Notes under the pieces: model-generated
The model's input: only the letters and a program-made list of their open reading frames with translations
Told to the model about the DNA's origin: nothing
Database searches by the model: none
In this document: positions 28,475 through 40,152 of the stretch, piece by piece
Layout: the number at the start of each line of letters is the position of its first letter
Numbering within the stretch: position 1 is the first letter of the stretch
Made by a program: the position numbers and the translations under genes
NCBI GenBank assembly: GCA_963780045.1
Contig: CAVZZZ010000001.1
Coordinates: 2,170,001-2,234,000 of the forward strand
Source: JANXQG01 sp963780045
GTDB lineage: Bacteria > Planctomycetota > Planctomycetia > Pirellulales > Thermoguttaceae
Length of the DNA: 64,000 nucleotides
Direction of reading: 5' to 3'

Positions 28475-28677
28475 GCCAAGATATTGAAGTCCTGATCGGA
28501 GTTAGCGACAGTGAATTGGAAGCGTTGGCCGAGGTCATGTTGGCGTCTTCACTCCAGGCGCGGCTGGACGATCTCATCGCTCGCAGCAAGGAACGCGAAC
28601 TTTCGTCCGACGAATCTGCGGAGCTTGATCGGCTCTTGCGCGCGTCGATCAACTCACTCTTCTCAAGACGCGCGTGA
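28471..28677 (+). CDS. Small helical protein in the Phd-like operon
   Basis: A GTG start overlaps the Phd-like stop. The 68 residues are almost entirely helical: VSDSELEALAEVMLASSLQA followed by ARSKERELSSDESAELDRLL. Proteins like this accompany small antitoxins in several phyla, but their function is unknown. The charged heptad pattern suggests a protein-binding helix pair. It is probably cotranslated with the previous gene. Confidence 0.6.
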   Translation: MSQDIEVLIGVSDSELEALAEVMLASSLQARLDDLIARSKERELSSDESAELDRLLRASINSLFSRRA

Positions 28678-28753
28678 AATACACAATCTGGCACCAACGA
28701 CGCTGATCAACCAGGCTGAATACCCTTCTGCCGCCCCAATCGAACCCTAACCC

Positions 28754-29506
28754 TTGACCAAATACAATAACGGTATCAGCGGGAAATCAAATCTGATATG
28801 GGTTTATCGTGGCTATGCTCTTGGCCTTTGGGTTTTGGGAGCGGTTTTCGGTTTCATCTTTTTCAGTTCCAATAAACCGAAAAACTATCCCCCGATCCCA
28901 TCGCCTGTAGGAAGGCCTGATCGGGTTAGCAGCTACTACCGTTCCGACGGCACGTATGTTCACGAATACAATCGCGCGCCGCCGGGAGAAAAGGACGAGT
29001 ACGACCTGATAGACTCGGAACGGAGCGCTGAATGGTTGCGAGAAATGGATGCCTTGACTGCGCAAAAGAACAAAGTTGAACTTCAAGCGTGGCTGATCTT
29101 CTTAGAATCAGTCCTTGTTGGCGGATTTATTTTACTAAGAAGGCATTGCGCGTTGGAGGGGGCGGCACGAACAACCGTCAGGACCAACAACAATGGCAAA
29201 TCGCTCGATCTGTCTTTGGGGACGCTTTTGCGTTTGTTTTTGGCTAGTCCCAAATCACGATCAAAAGTCCTGGGATATCTTGCTCTATGGTGTATAGGTT
29301 GTTCCCTATTCATGTGGCTCGGTGCCGGCACTGTGGCTGCTGGTATTTCTTGTTGTAAGGAGAATAGCATCACTATTGAGGGTCGTTATGAGGCCATAGT
29401 ATTGGTTATTTCGTTCTTGTTGTGCTTTGCAATGTTCCAGCAGTACATTATGGATAAAATCCGCGAGGGTCTTAAACGGCCGTCGAAGCCCGGTGAAAAC
29501 GCGTAG
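28754..29506 (+). CDS. Unrecognised four-helix membrane protein
   Basis: A TTG start gives 250 residues with four hydrophobic helices: ALGLWVLGAVFGFIFF, AWLIFLESVLVGGFILL, YLALWCIGCSLFMWLGA and EAIVLVISFLLCFAMF. Between helices 1 and 2 a charged loop carries PPGEKDEYDLIDSERSAEWL. Base composition is visibly more A/T-rich than its neighbours, and the codon choice differs, which hints at later acquisition. No family was recognised and the start is uncertain. Confidence 0.55.
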   Translation: MTKYNNGISGKSNLIWVYRGYALGLWVLGAVFGFIFFSSNKPKNYPPIPSPVGRPDRVSSYYRSDGTYVHEYNRAPPGEKDEYDLIDSERSAEWLREMDALTAQKNKVELQAWLIFLESVLVGGFILLRRHCALEGAARTTVRTNNNGKSLDLSLGTLLRLFLASPKSRSKVLGYLALWCIGCSLFMWLGAGTVAAGISCCKENSITIEGRYEAIVLVISFLLCFAMFQQYIMDKIREGLKRPSKPGENA

Positions 29507-29685
29507 CTGGGTCCAGAGGGCGCATTGCTAAGAGGCTGTTTATTGCACAAGCCATTGCCGAGCATATTCCAGTAGTCGGAGGCGATACGGTTTTCGACGC
29601 CTATCCCGTAACAAGGCTCCGATAAACGGCGATCCGGTCCCTTATCTACCAGCGCAGGACCGTGGCGACCCGAAGACAGTTGCAA

Positions 29686-29691
29686 TATAAT
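29686..29691 (+). promoter_or_regulatory. Possible -10 element before the BatA-like gene
   Basis: TATAAT lies 15 bases before the TTG start at 29707, in a 200-base stretch (29507-29706) that otherwise holds no gene. A GAAGGA ribosome-binding site follows at the right spacing. No clear -35 box is seen. If real, the cassette upstream separates a second promoter for the VWA genes from the MoxR-DUF58 pair. Confidence 0.3.
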
Positions 29692-29706
29692 GGGTGAAGG
29701 AAGATC

Positions 29707-31995
29707 TTGTCCTCCCAAACGCCAATTACGGCGCTGCCCATGCCGTCGCCTTTGCTAGCCTCCGGTTTCGAAAGCCTGCCGATGCTCTGGTGGCTGGCGG
29801 CGGCGGCCGCGCCGTGGCTTATCCATTTACTCACGCGGAGAAAATACCGTGAAACGCCTTGGGCAGCGATGGAGTTCCTGCTTGCCGCGGTCAAGCGCCG
29901 ATCACGGAGGATCCGGCTTGAACAATTGCTGCTGTTGCTTCTCCGCACGCTCGTGATCATCACCGTCGTGACGGCTGTCGCCGAGCCATACTTCGAGCGC
30001 GCCGGCATACATTTCGCGCCGGCCGGGAACACCCTTCGCGTGCTGGTGATCGACTCTTCCTACTCGATGGCGTACAAGCCGAGCGACCGCTCCCGCTTCG
30101 AGCAGGCCAAGCAGTGGGCGGAGGAAATCGTCCGGCACAGCACGCCGGGCGACGGCTTTACGTTAGTGCAAATGGCCAACCCGCCGCGTGCCGTCATCTC
30201 CATCCCGGCGCTGGAGGCCGAGCCGGTCCGGCAGGAGATCGAAAACCTCGAGTTGCTGCACACGGGGGCCGACGTGCCCGGAACGTTGACGGAAGTCCGC
30301 AAATTGCTAGATGCTGCCCGGCGCGACAACGTCCGGCTGTCGCACGCCGAAGTCTACATCTTTACCGACATGCAGCGCGGCACTTGGCTGCCCGAAAGAA
30401 GCACGGCTAAGGCGGAACTGCAAAGCCGCGCCGCGGAGCTGGCCGGCATTGCCCGGCTGCACGTCATCGACCTTGGCCAGTCAGACAACGACAATTTGGC
30501 GGTGACCGCGCGTTATGCTCCGCGCTCCGTATGTCTTGGCCGGCCGCAACGTCGAGCTTACGGCCACCCTCCGCGACTTCGGAAACAACGCGCGGAAGCG
30601 GCAGACGGTGGAGCTGCTGGTTGACAAACGAATGGCAGGGCGGCAATACGCCGATGTCCCCGCGGGCGGCGAGGCGGCTGTGCAGTTCAACTATCGCTTC
30701 CTCACGCCCGGCGAGCACGCCGTGGAGGTCCGGCGCCAGGCGATAACCTCGAGATCGACAACCACCGCTATCTGGTGGTAAGCGTCCGCCCGACGATTCG
30801 CGTACTTTGCATTGATGGCCGGCCATCGGGCGATCCGACGAAGGCCTCCGTGTTTGCCCTGCGCAACGCGTTGCTGGCGAAGAGCGATCCGAACGAGCGT
30901 CCGCCGATCGAAGTGCAAACCGTGTCGGAAAGCGGGCTGAAGGACTGCAACCTGACAACATATGATTGTCTGATGCTCTCCAACGTGGCCCGATTCACTA
31001 CGAGCGAGGCCCGCCAGTTGGACAATTACCTGGTCCGGGGCGGCAGCCTGGTCTTTTTCCTTGGCGATCGCGTGCAAGCGGAGAACTACAACCGCGTGCT
31101 GACCGAAGGACCGCTGCCGATCCTTCCTGCCCGATTGGAGCACGTGGCGACAAACGAAGCCGGCACGCTAAATCCCTTGGAATATCGACATCCGATCCTG
31201 GAGAAGTTTCGCGGGCACGGGGAAGTGCAACTCCAGCGTTCGCTTGTGGAGCGATACTTCAAAGTGAAGCTTTTGGAAACGGCGGCGGGGAGCGCGGGCC
31301 AAGCCGCGACGGAGCTGGCAAAAAGTCCGCTTCAAGTTGCCGCGGAGGTCGCCAACGGCGATCCGTTGATTGTCGCTCATCCAGTGAGTCGCGGTCGGGT
31401 CGTGCTTGTGACAACATCGGCCGACAGCTCATGGCAAATGATGACTTCGGATGGAAACTACGAGCCGCTGGTCCGTCAAATCCTCGATTGGTGTCTCGCC
31501 GGCCAGGCGCAGCCGCGGAACGTGCTCGTCGGCGATGCGTTGGAGTCAACAGTAGCAGGCACATTCCCCGCGGCGTCCACCCGTTCCGGCACTTCCGCTA
31601 ACCCAACCGGCGTCACCATTGAACGTCCGGACGGGCGTCGTACGGCGGTGCAGGCGGCCGGCGGCGACGGCAATGCGTGGAGCTACGACGACACGCAGAT
31701 AAGTGGAATCTATTCGGCCCAGTTCGGACAGGCGGCATCGCCTGTGCAGCTTTTCGCGGTAAACTTGAAGACGGCAGAAAGCGACCTGAAGCGGCTATCG
31801 CGCGACGAGCTGCAAGACGACGTCCTGCCCGGCGTGGCGGTGGATTACCAAACTGCTTGGCAAGCCGGCGCGGAGCGATTGACGCTTTCGGACGAGTCCG
31901 CCAGCCAATTGCACGTGGAATTGCTGTACGCGGCCGCGGGGCTGTTGCTGTTGGAAACGGTTTTCGCCTGGCGCATGGGATACACCCGACGATGA
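29707..31995 (+). CDS. BatA-like membrane protein with VWA domain (two frame disruptions)
   Basis: The N-terminus has the BatA anchor (LPMLWWLAAAAAPWLIHLLT then RRKYRETPWAAMEFL) and a second helix (LLLLLLRTLVIITVV). A VWA domain follows with an intact MIDAS DSSYS in VLVIDSSYSMAYKP. Further on are a beta-rich region (VLAGRNVELTATLRDFGNNA), a glutamine-amidotransferase-like segment and a final helix. Frame changes are needed near 30510 and 30740. Bat/VWA proteins sit in the inner membrane and are matured by MoxR. The start is TTG with GAAGGA upstream. The next gene overlaps by 4 bases. Confidence 0.82.
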
Positions 31996-34569
31996 GCGGC
32001 ACGCTTCCGACATGGATGGAACGCTTGCTCGGCCTTCCCGTCAGGCCCGGAATGGGCACCGCCTGGCGGCTGGAGGCCCGCTGGCCTTTGCCGGCCTGGG
32101 CCACGCTGTTGCTGGCCGCGGGTCTCGCGATGGCGGTCGTCTGCGTTTACCTCCGCGAGAGCGGACGGACCGGCCGCGGCTTTCGCCTTGCGTTGGCCTC
32201 AGTGCGGCTAGGCCTGATCGGACTTGTACTGGCGATGGCGGCGCAGATGGGGCTGGTTTTGCAACGGACCGGGTTGCCGTTTCTCGTCGTGATTATCGAC
32301 GACACACGAAGCATGAACACCGTGGATCACTATGACGATGCGCTCCGCAAGTCGCTGGAAGCGCGCGTAGCCGCCGCTCTCTCGCCCGGTGCTCCGCTTT
32401 CGCGATGGAACGTGGCCCGGTCAGTTTTCACGGAGAACGACGGGGAACTGCTCAAGGCTATTACAAACGGTTGCAAGCTGCGTCTTTATTTCCTCAGCGA
32501 CTTTCGCGAGAGCCGCGCCGCCGGCGTGCCCGGCATCGTCGCCGAGTTGAAATCGGCCGAGGCCAAGGGCGAGTGTACTCGCTTGGGCGCGGCGATCCGT
32601 TCCGCGCTGGACGAACTCCGCGGCACAACCCCGGTCGCTGTCGTTGTAGCGAGCGACGGCATCAACACGCAAGGGCCGGGCTTGCGTGATGCCGCTGCCT
32701 ATGCCCGGCAGAAGGGCGTGCCGCTGTATTTCGTCGGTGCCGGCAGCGACCGCGCCGCGCCGGGGCTGCGCCTGAGTGAGCTGGAGGTCGAAGATTCGGT
32801 ATTCGTCAACGACGTGGTCCATTTCCGCTTCAATATCACGACCAACGCTTTTCAAGGAAAGACAGTGCGCATTTTCTTGAAGCGCCAGTCGTCGGCCGGC
32901 GGTAGCGAGACAACGGACGAGATCGTGGGCCGCGCGGACGTGACCGTAATCGCCGACGGCCGACCGCAGCAGGTCGTGATGCCGTACCGTCCCACGCAGC
33001 CGGGCAATTTCCGGTTCAAGATCGAGGTCGAGCAAGGCGCTCGTAGTACTGGCCAAGCATCAGAGCGCAGTGATGGTCGCCGGAACGGGGATGGGAAGCC
33101 GCTTGAAGGCGGGACTAGCGGCATGCCGCCAGGGCACTCGCTTGCGGGTCGCGGGACAACAATCACTGAACCGGAAGACGCTACCGCCACGCAGCCGCTG
33201 GCCGCCAAAATCGTCGTCAGTGAAGGAAGAATTCGAGTACCTGCTGGCCGACGGATCGCCGCGCTACGAATGGCGCTACCTTTATTCGATGCTAAGCCGT
33301 GAGCCGACAGTTGATTTAGATACCTTCTTGCAGGATGCCGACTCCGACTTCAGCAGCGACAAAAACACGAAGTTCCTCAAAGACTTTCCGGCCTTGCTGA
33401 ATGATTCGCGGAGCCGGGAAAGGGCCGCTCCAAACTACGACGTGGTAATCTTCGGCGATGTCAACCCAGACCCTTCGCTTCTTGGTCCTTCAACCCTGCA
33501 GAATCTGGTCGATTATGTAGATCACGGCGGGGCACTGGTGCTAATCGCCGGACCGAACTTTATGCCCAAGCATTACGTCAACACGCCGCTGGCCCGGTTG
33601 CTGCCCTTCGGTCCAGACACGATCCGCCAGCCCAATGCGAAAAAACTACTGAGCGAGACCTTCATTGCCGACCTTACCGAGCTAGGGCGCGGCCATTCGG
33701 CCATGCAACTGGCGGACTCGCCTGCCGAATCGCAAGCACGATGGCGGAAACTGCCGCCGCTGGTTTGGGTGGTCGATGTTTCGGACCTCAAGCCGGCCGC
33801 GCGTGTGCTGGCCGAAAACTCCGCGCGGACCGATCTGGATGGGAAGCATCCTCCGCTGATCGTGATGCAAAACGTCGGTGGCGGCGGAAGGGTGCTTTTT
33901 CATGCTACGGATGAGACTTATCGCTGGCGCCGCGACGTGGGCGATCTCTACTTCGCCCGGTACTGGGTGCAAATGCTCCGCTTCCTCACCCGCTCTCGGC
34001 CGGCGGAAGGCGAGCGGCCCGTGCAACTGAGCACCGACCGCCGCGAGTACGCCCAAGGCGAGGCCGTCCGTATCCAAGCGGTCTTCGCCGACGATCGCGC
34101 GGCGCCCGTGGACGACAACGGCGTGACGGTCGAATTGGAGCAGCCGGGCCGGCAGACCGAGAAGGTTGAACTGCGCCGCGATGCCCGCGCGAGCGCGTCC
34201 GTTACGCGGGAACGCTTCGCGGCAACGGTGCCGAATCTGCCGGCCGGCAGCTTCCACGCGAAGATGATCGTGCCCACCGTGCCAGGCAGGGTTCCGGCAG
34301 CCGACTTCATCGTTCGCTCGCCGGAGGTCGAAAAGATCAATGTGCCGACGGACGCGGCGGCTATGCGGCAGGCGGCGTCCTCGACGAATGGCAAGTACTA
34401 CGCCATTGAGGATGCCACGCAACTGCCTGACGACTTGCCCGGCGGCCGCCAGGTGCCCGTGGAAAACTTGCCGCCCGTTTCGCTTTGGAACCGCTGGCCG
34501 GTGCTCCTGTTGTTCCTCGTGCTGCTTGTCGCTGAATGGCTGCTGCGAAAGCGGGGTGGTATGGTATAA
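31992..34569 (+). CDS. Membrane VWA protein with amidotransferase-like domain (one frame disruption)
   Basis: ATG 31992 overlaps the BatA-like stop. Two N-terminal helices (LLLAAGLAMAVVCVYL and LGLIGLVLAMAAQMGLVL) precede a VWA-like domain whose MIDAS reads DDTRS in VVIIDDTRSMNTVD, with Thr in place of the middle Ser. The frame changes near 33235. The second half has YDVVIFGDVNPDPSLLG and LVDYVDHGGALVLIAGPNFM, a glutamine-amidotransferase-like fold without an obvious catalytic Cys, then GGGRVLFHATDETYRWRR and a C-terminal helix. It is probably a scaffold of the MoxR/VWA complex. Confidence 0.8.
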
Positions 34570-34578
34570 TTTACCGTT

Positions 34579-37500
34579 GTGGCCTCGCACCCCCTCCAAC
34601 GCCGCCTTCAAACCCTGCGCCGCCGCGTGTTTCGGCTGCTGTTTGTCCGCGGCGTCAGCGTCATCGTGGGCAGCGTGGTGGCAGCGGTGATTGCAATGGG
34701 ATTGGTCGACTACGCGGTCCGCTTTAGCGATCGCGGCGTACTAGTCATCTTTGCCGCCGGCGTGTGCGGTGTTTTAGCCTGGACCGTGTACCGATCGATC
34801 AACCGGCTGCGCGGCGTTCGCCTGGGCGATACGGAGCTCGCACTGCAGATAGAGGCCAGGTTTCCCGCTGCCAAGGACCGTCTGGCCAGCGCAGTGGAGT
34901 TTCTCACGCAGACGGAGAACGATGCCGCGGCAGGTTCGGCGGCAATGCGCCGCGCGGCCATCGCGCAGGCAACCGCGCAATGCGAGGAGATTGACTTTGG
35001 AAGCGCGCTGGATGTGCGTCCGGCGTTTCACTCGGCAGTGGCCTGCCTCGCGGTCTTCCTCTTCGCGGCTGTACTGGTCGCGCTTAACCCCGCGGCCGCG
35101 CGGATTGCGCTTGCGCGATTAACAATGCCGCTAAGCAATGCCACGTGGCCGCAAAGAACGCACCTCCAATTGAAAAACCCTGTGCAGCGAGTCGCTCGCG
35201 GGCAATCGCTGGAAGTAGAGGTCATTGATGCTTGCAGCGCAGGGCTCCCCGCCGTATGCCGCGTCCACTACCGCTTCCGAGACGCTCGGGGCAAATGGAC
35301 CGTGGAAAGCGAGGAAATGCATCCGTTGGGCGAGGCGATGACCGCGCGGCGGGAAAACCTCACCCGCGACCTGGAGTTCCGCGTCACCGGCGGCGACGAC
35401 CTGTCGATGCCCTGGATGCCGGTCGAAGTGCTCGATCCGGCGGTGATCACTTCGCTGGTGATCGACGTCGTTCCGCCCGCTTATGCCGCCTGGCCCCGCG
35501 AAACGCGCGATGCCGCGTCCAGCATGCCGATTCTTGCCGGCTCGCGCGTCGAGTTGTCGGGCGAGTCGAGCAAGCCGCTGCGCACGGCAGTGTTGCGCCT
35601 CAATGGCGGCCGCGACGTGCCCGCCCGCATTGAAGGCGACGGCCGACGTTTTCGCATCGGCGTTCCTTCACCGGAACTGCCTGCTGGGCTCGTCTTGGAA
35701 GAACCGAGCGGCTACACGATCGCTCTGGTCGATCGCGACGGCATCCGCGGCGGCGGAGAGGAAAACTGGCAGTTCCGCGTGCAGTCCGACGCCCCGCCCA
35801 GCGCGGTCATCCACCAGCCCAAGAGCAATTTGTTCGTCACGCCTAGAGCGCACGTGGACGTTCAAATAGATGCCCGCGACGACTTGGCGCTGCGGCAGGT
35901 GGCGCTGGTCTGTAGCGCATCCGGCGCGACGGCCAGCGCGGAAAGTTCTCTTTTGCTTTACGAAGGCCCGTCACAAGCGCCGGCTTCGGCTGCAAGTGCC
36001 CTCGGGGCCGGCTACGGCGACCGGCGGACGATCAGTCGCCGCTGGGATCTGGAGGAGCTAAAGCTGCGGCCCGGCATGCGTCTTTCGATCTATGCGGCCG
36101 CGAGCGACTTCCGTGGACAGACCGGCCGCAGCGAGTCGCGGACGCTCATCATCGTGACGCCGGAGGAATTGCAGAACGAATTGGCCGCACGGCAGGGCAA
36201 AATCGTGACGGAAGTAATCCGGCTGTTGCAACTTCAACGCGAAGCGCGAGAATGGGTCCGCGCGGCGGAGCTTCGTCTGCGGGCGCCGGGAGCACTGAAT
36301 AAGGGTGATATCGATAGCCTGCAGGAGGCGGAGTCCGTGGAAGCCGAAATCTCGCGAGGCCTCGGCGCTACCGATGAAGGCGCATCGGCACTGGCTCGGA
36401 GCGTTGTCGCCGACTGTCAGATCAGCGGCCTGGACAATCCGGATTGCACGCGGCGAATGCAGTGTCTGCTGGACGAATTCGATCGCCTCCAGCGGGATGA
36501 TCTTGTACCCGTCACCGACAACTTGACCGCCGCCGTCAAGGGGGTGCAATTGCAAGCGTCCTCGCCGCGTCCTCCCGTTGGACGTGACGTGGAAGATGAA
36601 TTGCATCTTGCCCGCGCGGGCCAGCACCAGGAGATACTCATCGCCGCACTGGAGGATCTGCTCTCGCAATTGCGGCAATGGGACGACTATCGGCGGTTTC
36701 AACGAGAAGTCGCGCAGCTAATTCGCGACCAGGAGGAAGTCGCCCGCGGCGCCGCCGAGTTGGGACGGCAGACGCTCGGCCGCGATTCGAAGGAGCTTTC
36801 GCCGCAGCTAACAGCCGACTTGACGGCACTCGTCCAGCGGCAGTCGGACCTCGCCCGGCGGCAGGACCGAATCGACCAGGAAATGGAGCAGACGGTCCCG
36901 TTGCTGAGATCTAATGAGCCGGTGGCCGCCGATACCCTGAGCGACGCCTTGAACGAGGCCAGGCAGCAAGGCATTGCGGCCGCCATGCAGACGTTGGCGG
37001 ACAGAATCCGCGACAACGGCCTGGGGCAGGCGCCGGCCGACCATCGGGCGATTTTGCAAAGTCTGCAGAATGTTCTCGATATTCTCACGAACAACCGTTC
37101 GCAGGACAGCCAGAGACTCGCGAGAGAACTCGATGCGTCAGCGCGGGACCTGGAGGGCCTGCGGAAGCGGCAGGAAAACCTTCGTCGCAAGCTTGACGAG
37201 CTGGCGGCGGCCGGCTCGAGCAAGCCAAGCGACAACCTGAGGGCCGAGCTCAAGGCTTTAGCTCGCGAGCAAGAACTAATTCGGCACGACACGCTTCAAC
37301 TGGGCCACCGTTTGGAGCGATTGCAGGCAAAAGAGCCGGCAAACTCCGCGAACGAGGCTGCCGACAAGATGAAGCAAGCGGAAAGTGCCAGCGAGAGCGG
37401 CTCGGTCGCGACGGTCCGAAAACAAGCGACGGATGCCGAGCGGCGCCTCGCTGACGCGGCCGATAAGCTCAAGCAAAAACAAGCGGAGATTCGCGTCCCG

Positions 37501-38215
37501 CAAGCCCTTGAGCAACAAGCCCGCTTGGAAGATGCCATCCGGCGCCTCCATCGCCAGGAATCGCAAATCGAGAAAGAGACGCGGGAATTCGCCGCGATCG
37601 AGCGCCTCCGGCCCACTGAGCCGAGCACAGGTGTTTGGCCTGCTCGAACTGGCCCACCAGCAAGCGTTGCTGAGCGAAGAGGCAGGCCAGCTTGCGGCCG
37701 CGCTAGACGCGGCGAACGTCTTTCGGCATGGCCTCTCGGACGCAGCGGAGGAAATGCGTCGGGCTGCCGCGTCTCTTCGGGATCAGCGGGTCGATCTCTC
37801 AACCCAGCAGGCCGAACAGGCGGCCATTGCTCGGCTGGGCCTTTTATTGACGGCTATGGAACCGGAAACGCCCGACAATTCACCGCCGGACGCCAAATCT
37901 AGCGGCGGGAGCGCGGGCAACAAAACTCCCGGCGCGAATGCCGATACCCCTGCCCCGGGCACGATCATGCTGGCAGAAGTAAAATTCCTCAAACTCTGGC
38001 AAGAAGACCTCAACGGCCGCACGCAACAGTTGGACCTCGACGCCGCCGGCAAGCCGCGCGATGCCCTGCGCGAGCGATACGACCACCTGGCTGACGAGCA
38101 GGCAAGGCTCGCCACGGCCACAATACGGCTCCTAGGACCGGCCAAAGTGGATGATGGTGTGCCGCAAGGCAGAAGCGACGAGAAACATGGAGACAGCAAT
38201 GAAACTGAGAATTGA
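34579..38215 (+). CDS. Giant coiled-coil membrane protein, DUF4175-like (one frame disruption)
   Basis: A GTG start gives about 1212 residues once the frame change near 37610 is bridged. Two N-terminal helices (VSVIVGSVVAAVIAMGLVDY and GVLVIFAAGVCGVLAWTVYR) and a third at about residue 155 are followed by beta-rich domains (residues 200-520). A very long, charged coiled coil fills the rest (from EELQNELAARQGKIVTEVIR to the end). DUF4175-like proteins occur next to VWA proteins in planctomycetes and alphaproteobacteria. A rod of this size could span the periplasm. The following gene starts within its last 17 bases. Confidence 0.75.
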
Positions 38216-38939
38216 ATTCCTATTCCTCTGCTGGGCAGCCTGCTCGCCAGCTTTGGCGTCAGATCCGCCGGTGCAGAAGTCGTCCGACGATGCGCTCCGC
38301 GACAGTCTCGACGCGCACTCCGGCAACGACTACGACCGCGCGCTGCTGGGCGAACCGGATAAGGCTGCCGCAAACAAGAACGAGCGTGGAAATGAAGAGC
38401 TCGACAAGATGCTCAAGCGACAGCTTGGTCCGGCTGCCCCATGGGAAGACCAGCCGCAAAGTCGCCTTGTGAGCGCCGCCAAGGGCATGCGCGACGTCCA
38501 GGCGCGGCTCGCGCAAGGCAAGTCCGACGCTATTACGCAGGTCGAACAGCGGCAAGTGGTCGCCGATCTTCAGAAGATAATCGACGAGGCGAAAAAGTCG
38601 GGCAAGTGCCTCGGCCAGAGCTGTGCCGGCGGCAACGGCAAGACGGCCGGCAAGCTCAGCGACGGGCAATCGGTGCAGATCGCGTCGAAACCGCGCGAGG
38701 CAAACGATACTCCCGCCCGCAACAGCAATCCCAACGCCCCGCGCCAGGCCGCCGCGGCGCGAATCCATCGGGAACAAGCAGCGACTGATACGATGCAGAG
38801 TTCCTCCGGTATTCAGTTGCAGTCCCGCTCGCCCGATACGAAGTACCAACTGCCCGGCGAGCATTTCCTGCCGGAGTACGAGCGGGAAATCGAGGACTAC
38901 TTCGGCCGGATGTCAGGCGGCACGTTGTCGGAGCATTGA
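38199..38939 (+). CDS. Unrecognised exported protein of the VWA cluster
   Basis: The protein has 246 residues from ATG 38199, inside the end of the previous gene. A signal peptide (IEFLFLCWAACSPALA) precedes a low-complexity, charged, mostly helical sequence with two cysteines (GKCLGQSCAGG). The end, YQLPGEHFLPEYEREIEDYF, is the best-ordered part; similar endings are found in other planctomycete proteins encoded after VWA genes. Its role is unknown, possibly as a periplasmic linker. Confidence 0.6.
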   Translation: MKLRIEFLFLCWAACSPALASDPPVQKSSDDALRDSLDAHSGNDYDRALLGEPDKAAANKNERGNEELDKMLKRQLGPAAPWEDQPQSRLVSAAKGMRDVQARLAQGKSDAITQVEQRQVVADLQKIIDEAKKSGKCLGQSCAGGNGKTAGKLSDGQSVQIASKPREANDTPARNSNPNAPRQAAAARIHREQAATDTMQSSSGIQLQSRSPDTKYQLPGEHFLPEYEREIEDYFGRMSGGTLSEH

Positions 38940-38940
38940 G

Positions 38941-40145
38941 ATGGGATTGCGAATTGAGAATTGCAAATTGGAATTTGCAAATTGGAATGCCCGCCGCTCC
39001 ACCGCGCCTGGTGTTCGCCGTAGCGCCTGGGCAATTTGCAATTCGCAATTTGCAATTGTCATTTTTCAATTTAGTCTTACCTCCTTTTTCATGGGCCTTC
39101 ACGCCCGCGCCGCCGACGCGCCGGACCCGGAGAAATCGGCCGACAAGCTGCTTACTCCGGCGGCGCGGCGGGGCGTCGACCACGGGCTGCGGTGGCTCGC
39201 GGGCCGGCAAAACGCCGATGGCAGTTTCGGCCAGGGCGCGATGCGCGGCAACGCGGCGATCTGCGGCCTTTGCGGCATGGCCTTCCTCGCCGGCGGCAGC
39301 ACGCCCGGCCGCGGCACCTACGGCGACCGCGTGCAGCGGGCAGTCGATTACCTCCTGGCCAACGCGCAGCCGAGCGGCTTCATTTGCGAGTCGCCCCCGA
39401 ATTCGCAAGGCCCGATGTACAGCCACGGCTTCGCCACGCTCTTTCTCGCCGAATGCTATGGCATGTCGCCGCGCCGCGAGCTCCGCGAAAAACTCGCGGC
39501 TGCAGTGAAGTTGATCGTGGATCACCAGAATCGCGAAGGGGGCTGGCGCTACGAGCCGAAAATCGTCGAATACGCCGACATCTCGGTGACGGTCTGCCAG
39601 GTCATGGCGCTGCGGGCTGCGTACAACGCCGGCATCTACGTCTCCAAAGAGAAGTTCAAGAAGGCGGTCGGCTTCGTACTGAACTTGCAAAACAACGACG
39701 GCGGTTTCGGCTACATGCTCAGCATGAATCGAGAAAGCAAGTTTCCCCGCTCGGCCGCCGCGATCGTGGCCCTCAACAGCGCCGGCATTTATCAGCAGCA
39801 CGGCAAGCAGGCGGAAGAGTCAAGGAAGGATCCGGAGTATCAGCACAAACAAGAGGCAATCCAAAAGGGCCTGGAGTATCTCAATCAGTTCCGCCCGAAA
39901 AAGGATGTTGTGCAGCGCGACACGGAGTACTTTGAATACGGCCATTACTACGCGGCACAGGCGATGTGGCAGGCCGGCGGCGAGCGCTGGGCACTCTGGT
40001 ATCCGGCCGTCCGCGACGACCTCTTGAGCCGGCAGCTTGCCAGCGGCTCTTGGGCGCGGGCGCCTACAGCGCCGAATACGCCACCGCCATGTGCCTTTTG
40101 GTTCTGCAAATGCCGGAAAACCAACTGCCGATCTTCCAGCGGTGA
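38941..40145 (+). CDS. Prenyltransferase/squalene-oxidase-repeat (alpha/alpha barrel) protein (frameshifted)
   Basis: The core has QW-type repeats: GLRWLAGRQNADGSFGQG, KLIVDHQNREGGWRYEP and NLQNNDGGFGYML. These mark the alpha/alpha-barrel fold shared by squalene cyclases, prenyltransferases and complement C3, without the DxDD acid motif of the cyclases. Near 40056 one G is missing from a G run; the restored end is GAYSAEYATAMCLLVLQMPE and stops at 40145. The first 50 residues from ATG 38941 are encoded by a dispersed repeat that supplies the hydrophobic signal-like stretch; ATG 39091 is an alternative start. In planctomycetes such proteins close MoxR/VWA clusters. Confidence 0.8.
38945..39072. 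repeat. AATTGCGAATTG-type inverted repeat
   Basis: Left arm copies of TTGCGAATTGAGAATTGCAAA (38947 onwards) face right-arm copies of GCAATTTGCAATTCGCAATT (39030 onwards). The A/T-rich element lies exactly over the 5' end of the alpha/alpha-barrel gene and is open in its frame, so it encodes most of the N-terminus there. Confidence 0.7.
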
Positions 40146-40152
40146 ACGCGCA

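Noticed and set aside
34550..34579. Promoter TATAAT at the end of the second VWA gene
   Set aside because: It overlaps the stop codon in a 9-base intergenic gap of a continuous operon; no -35 box is seen, so chance is more likely.
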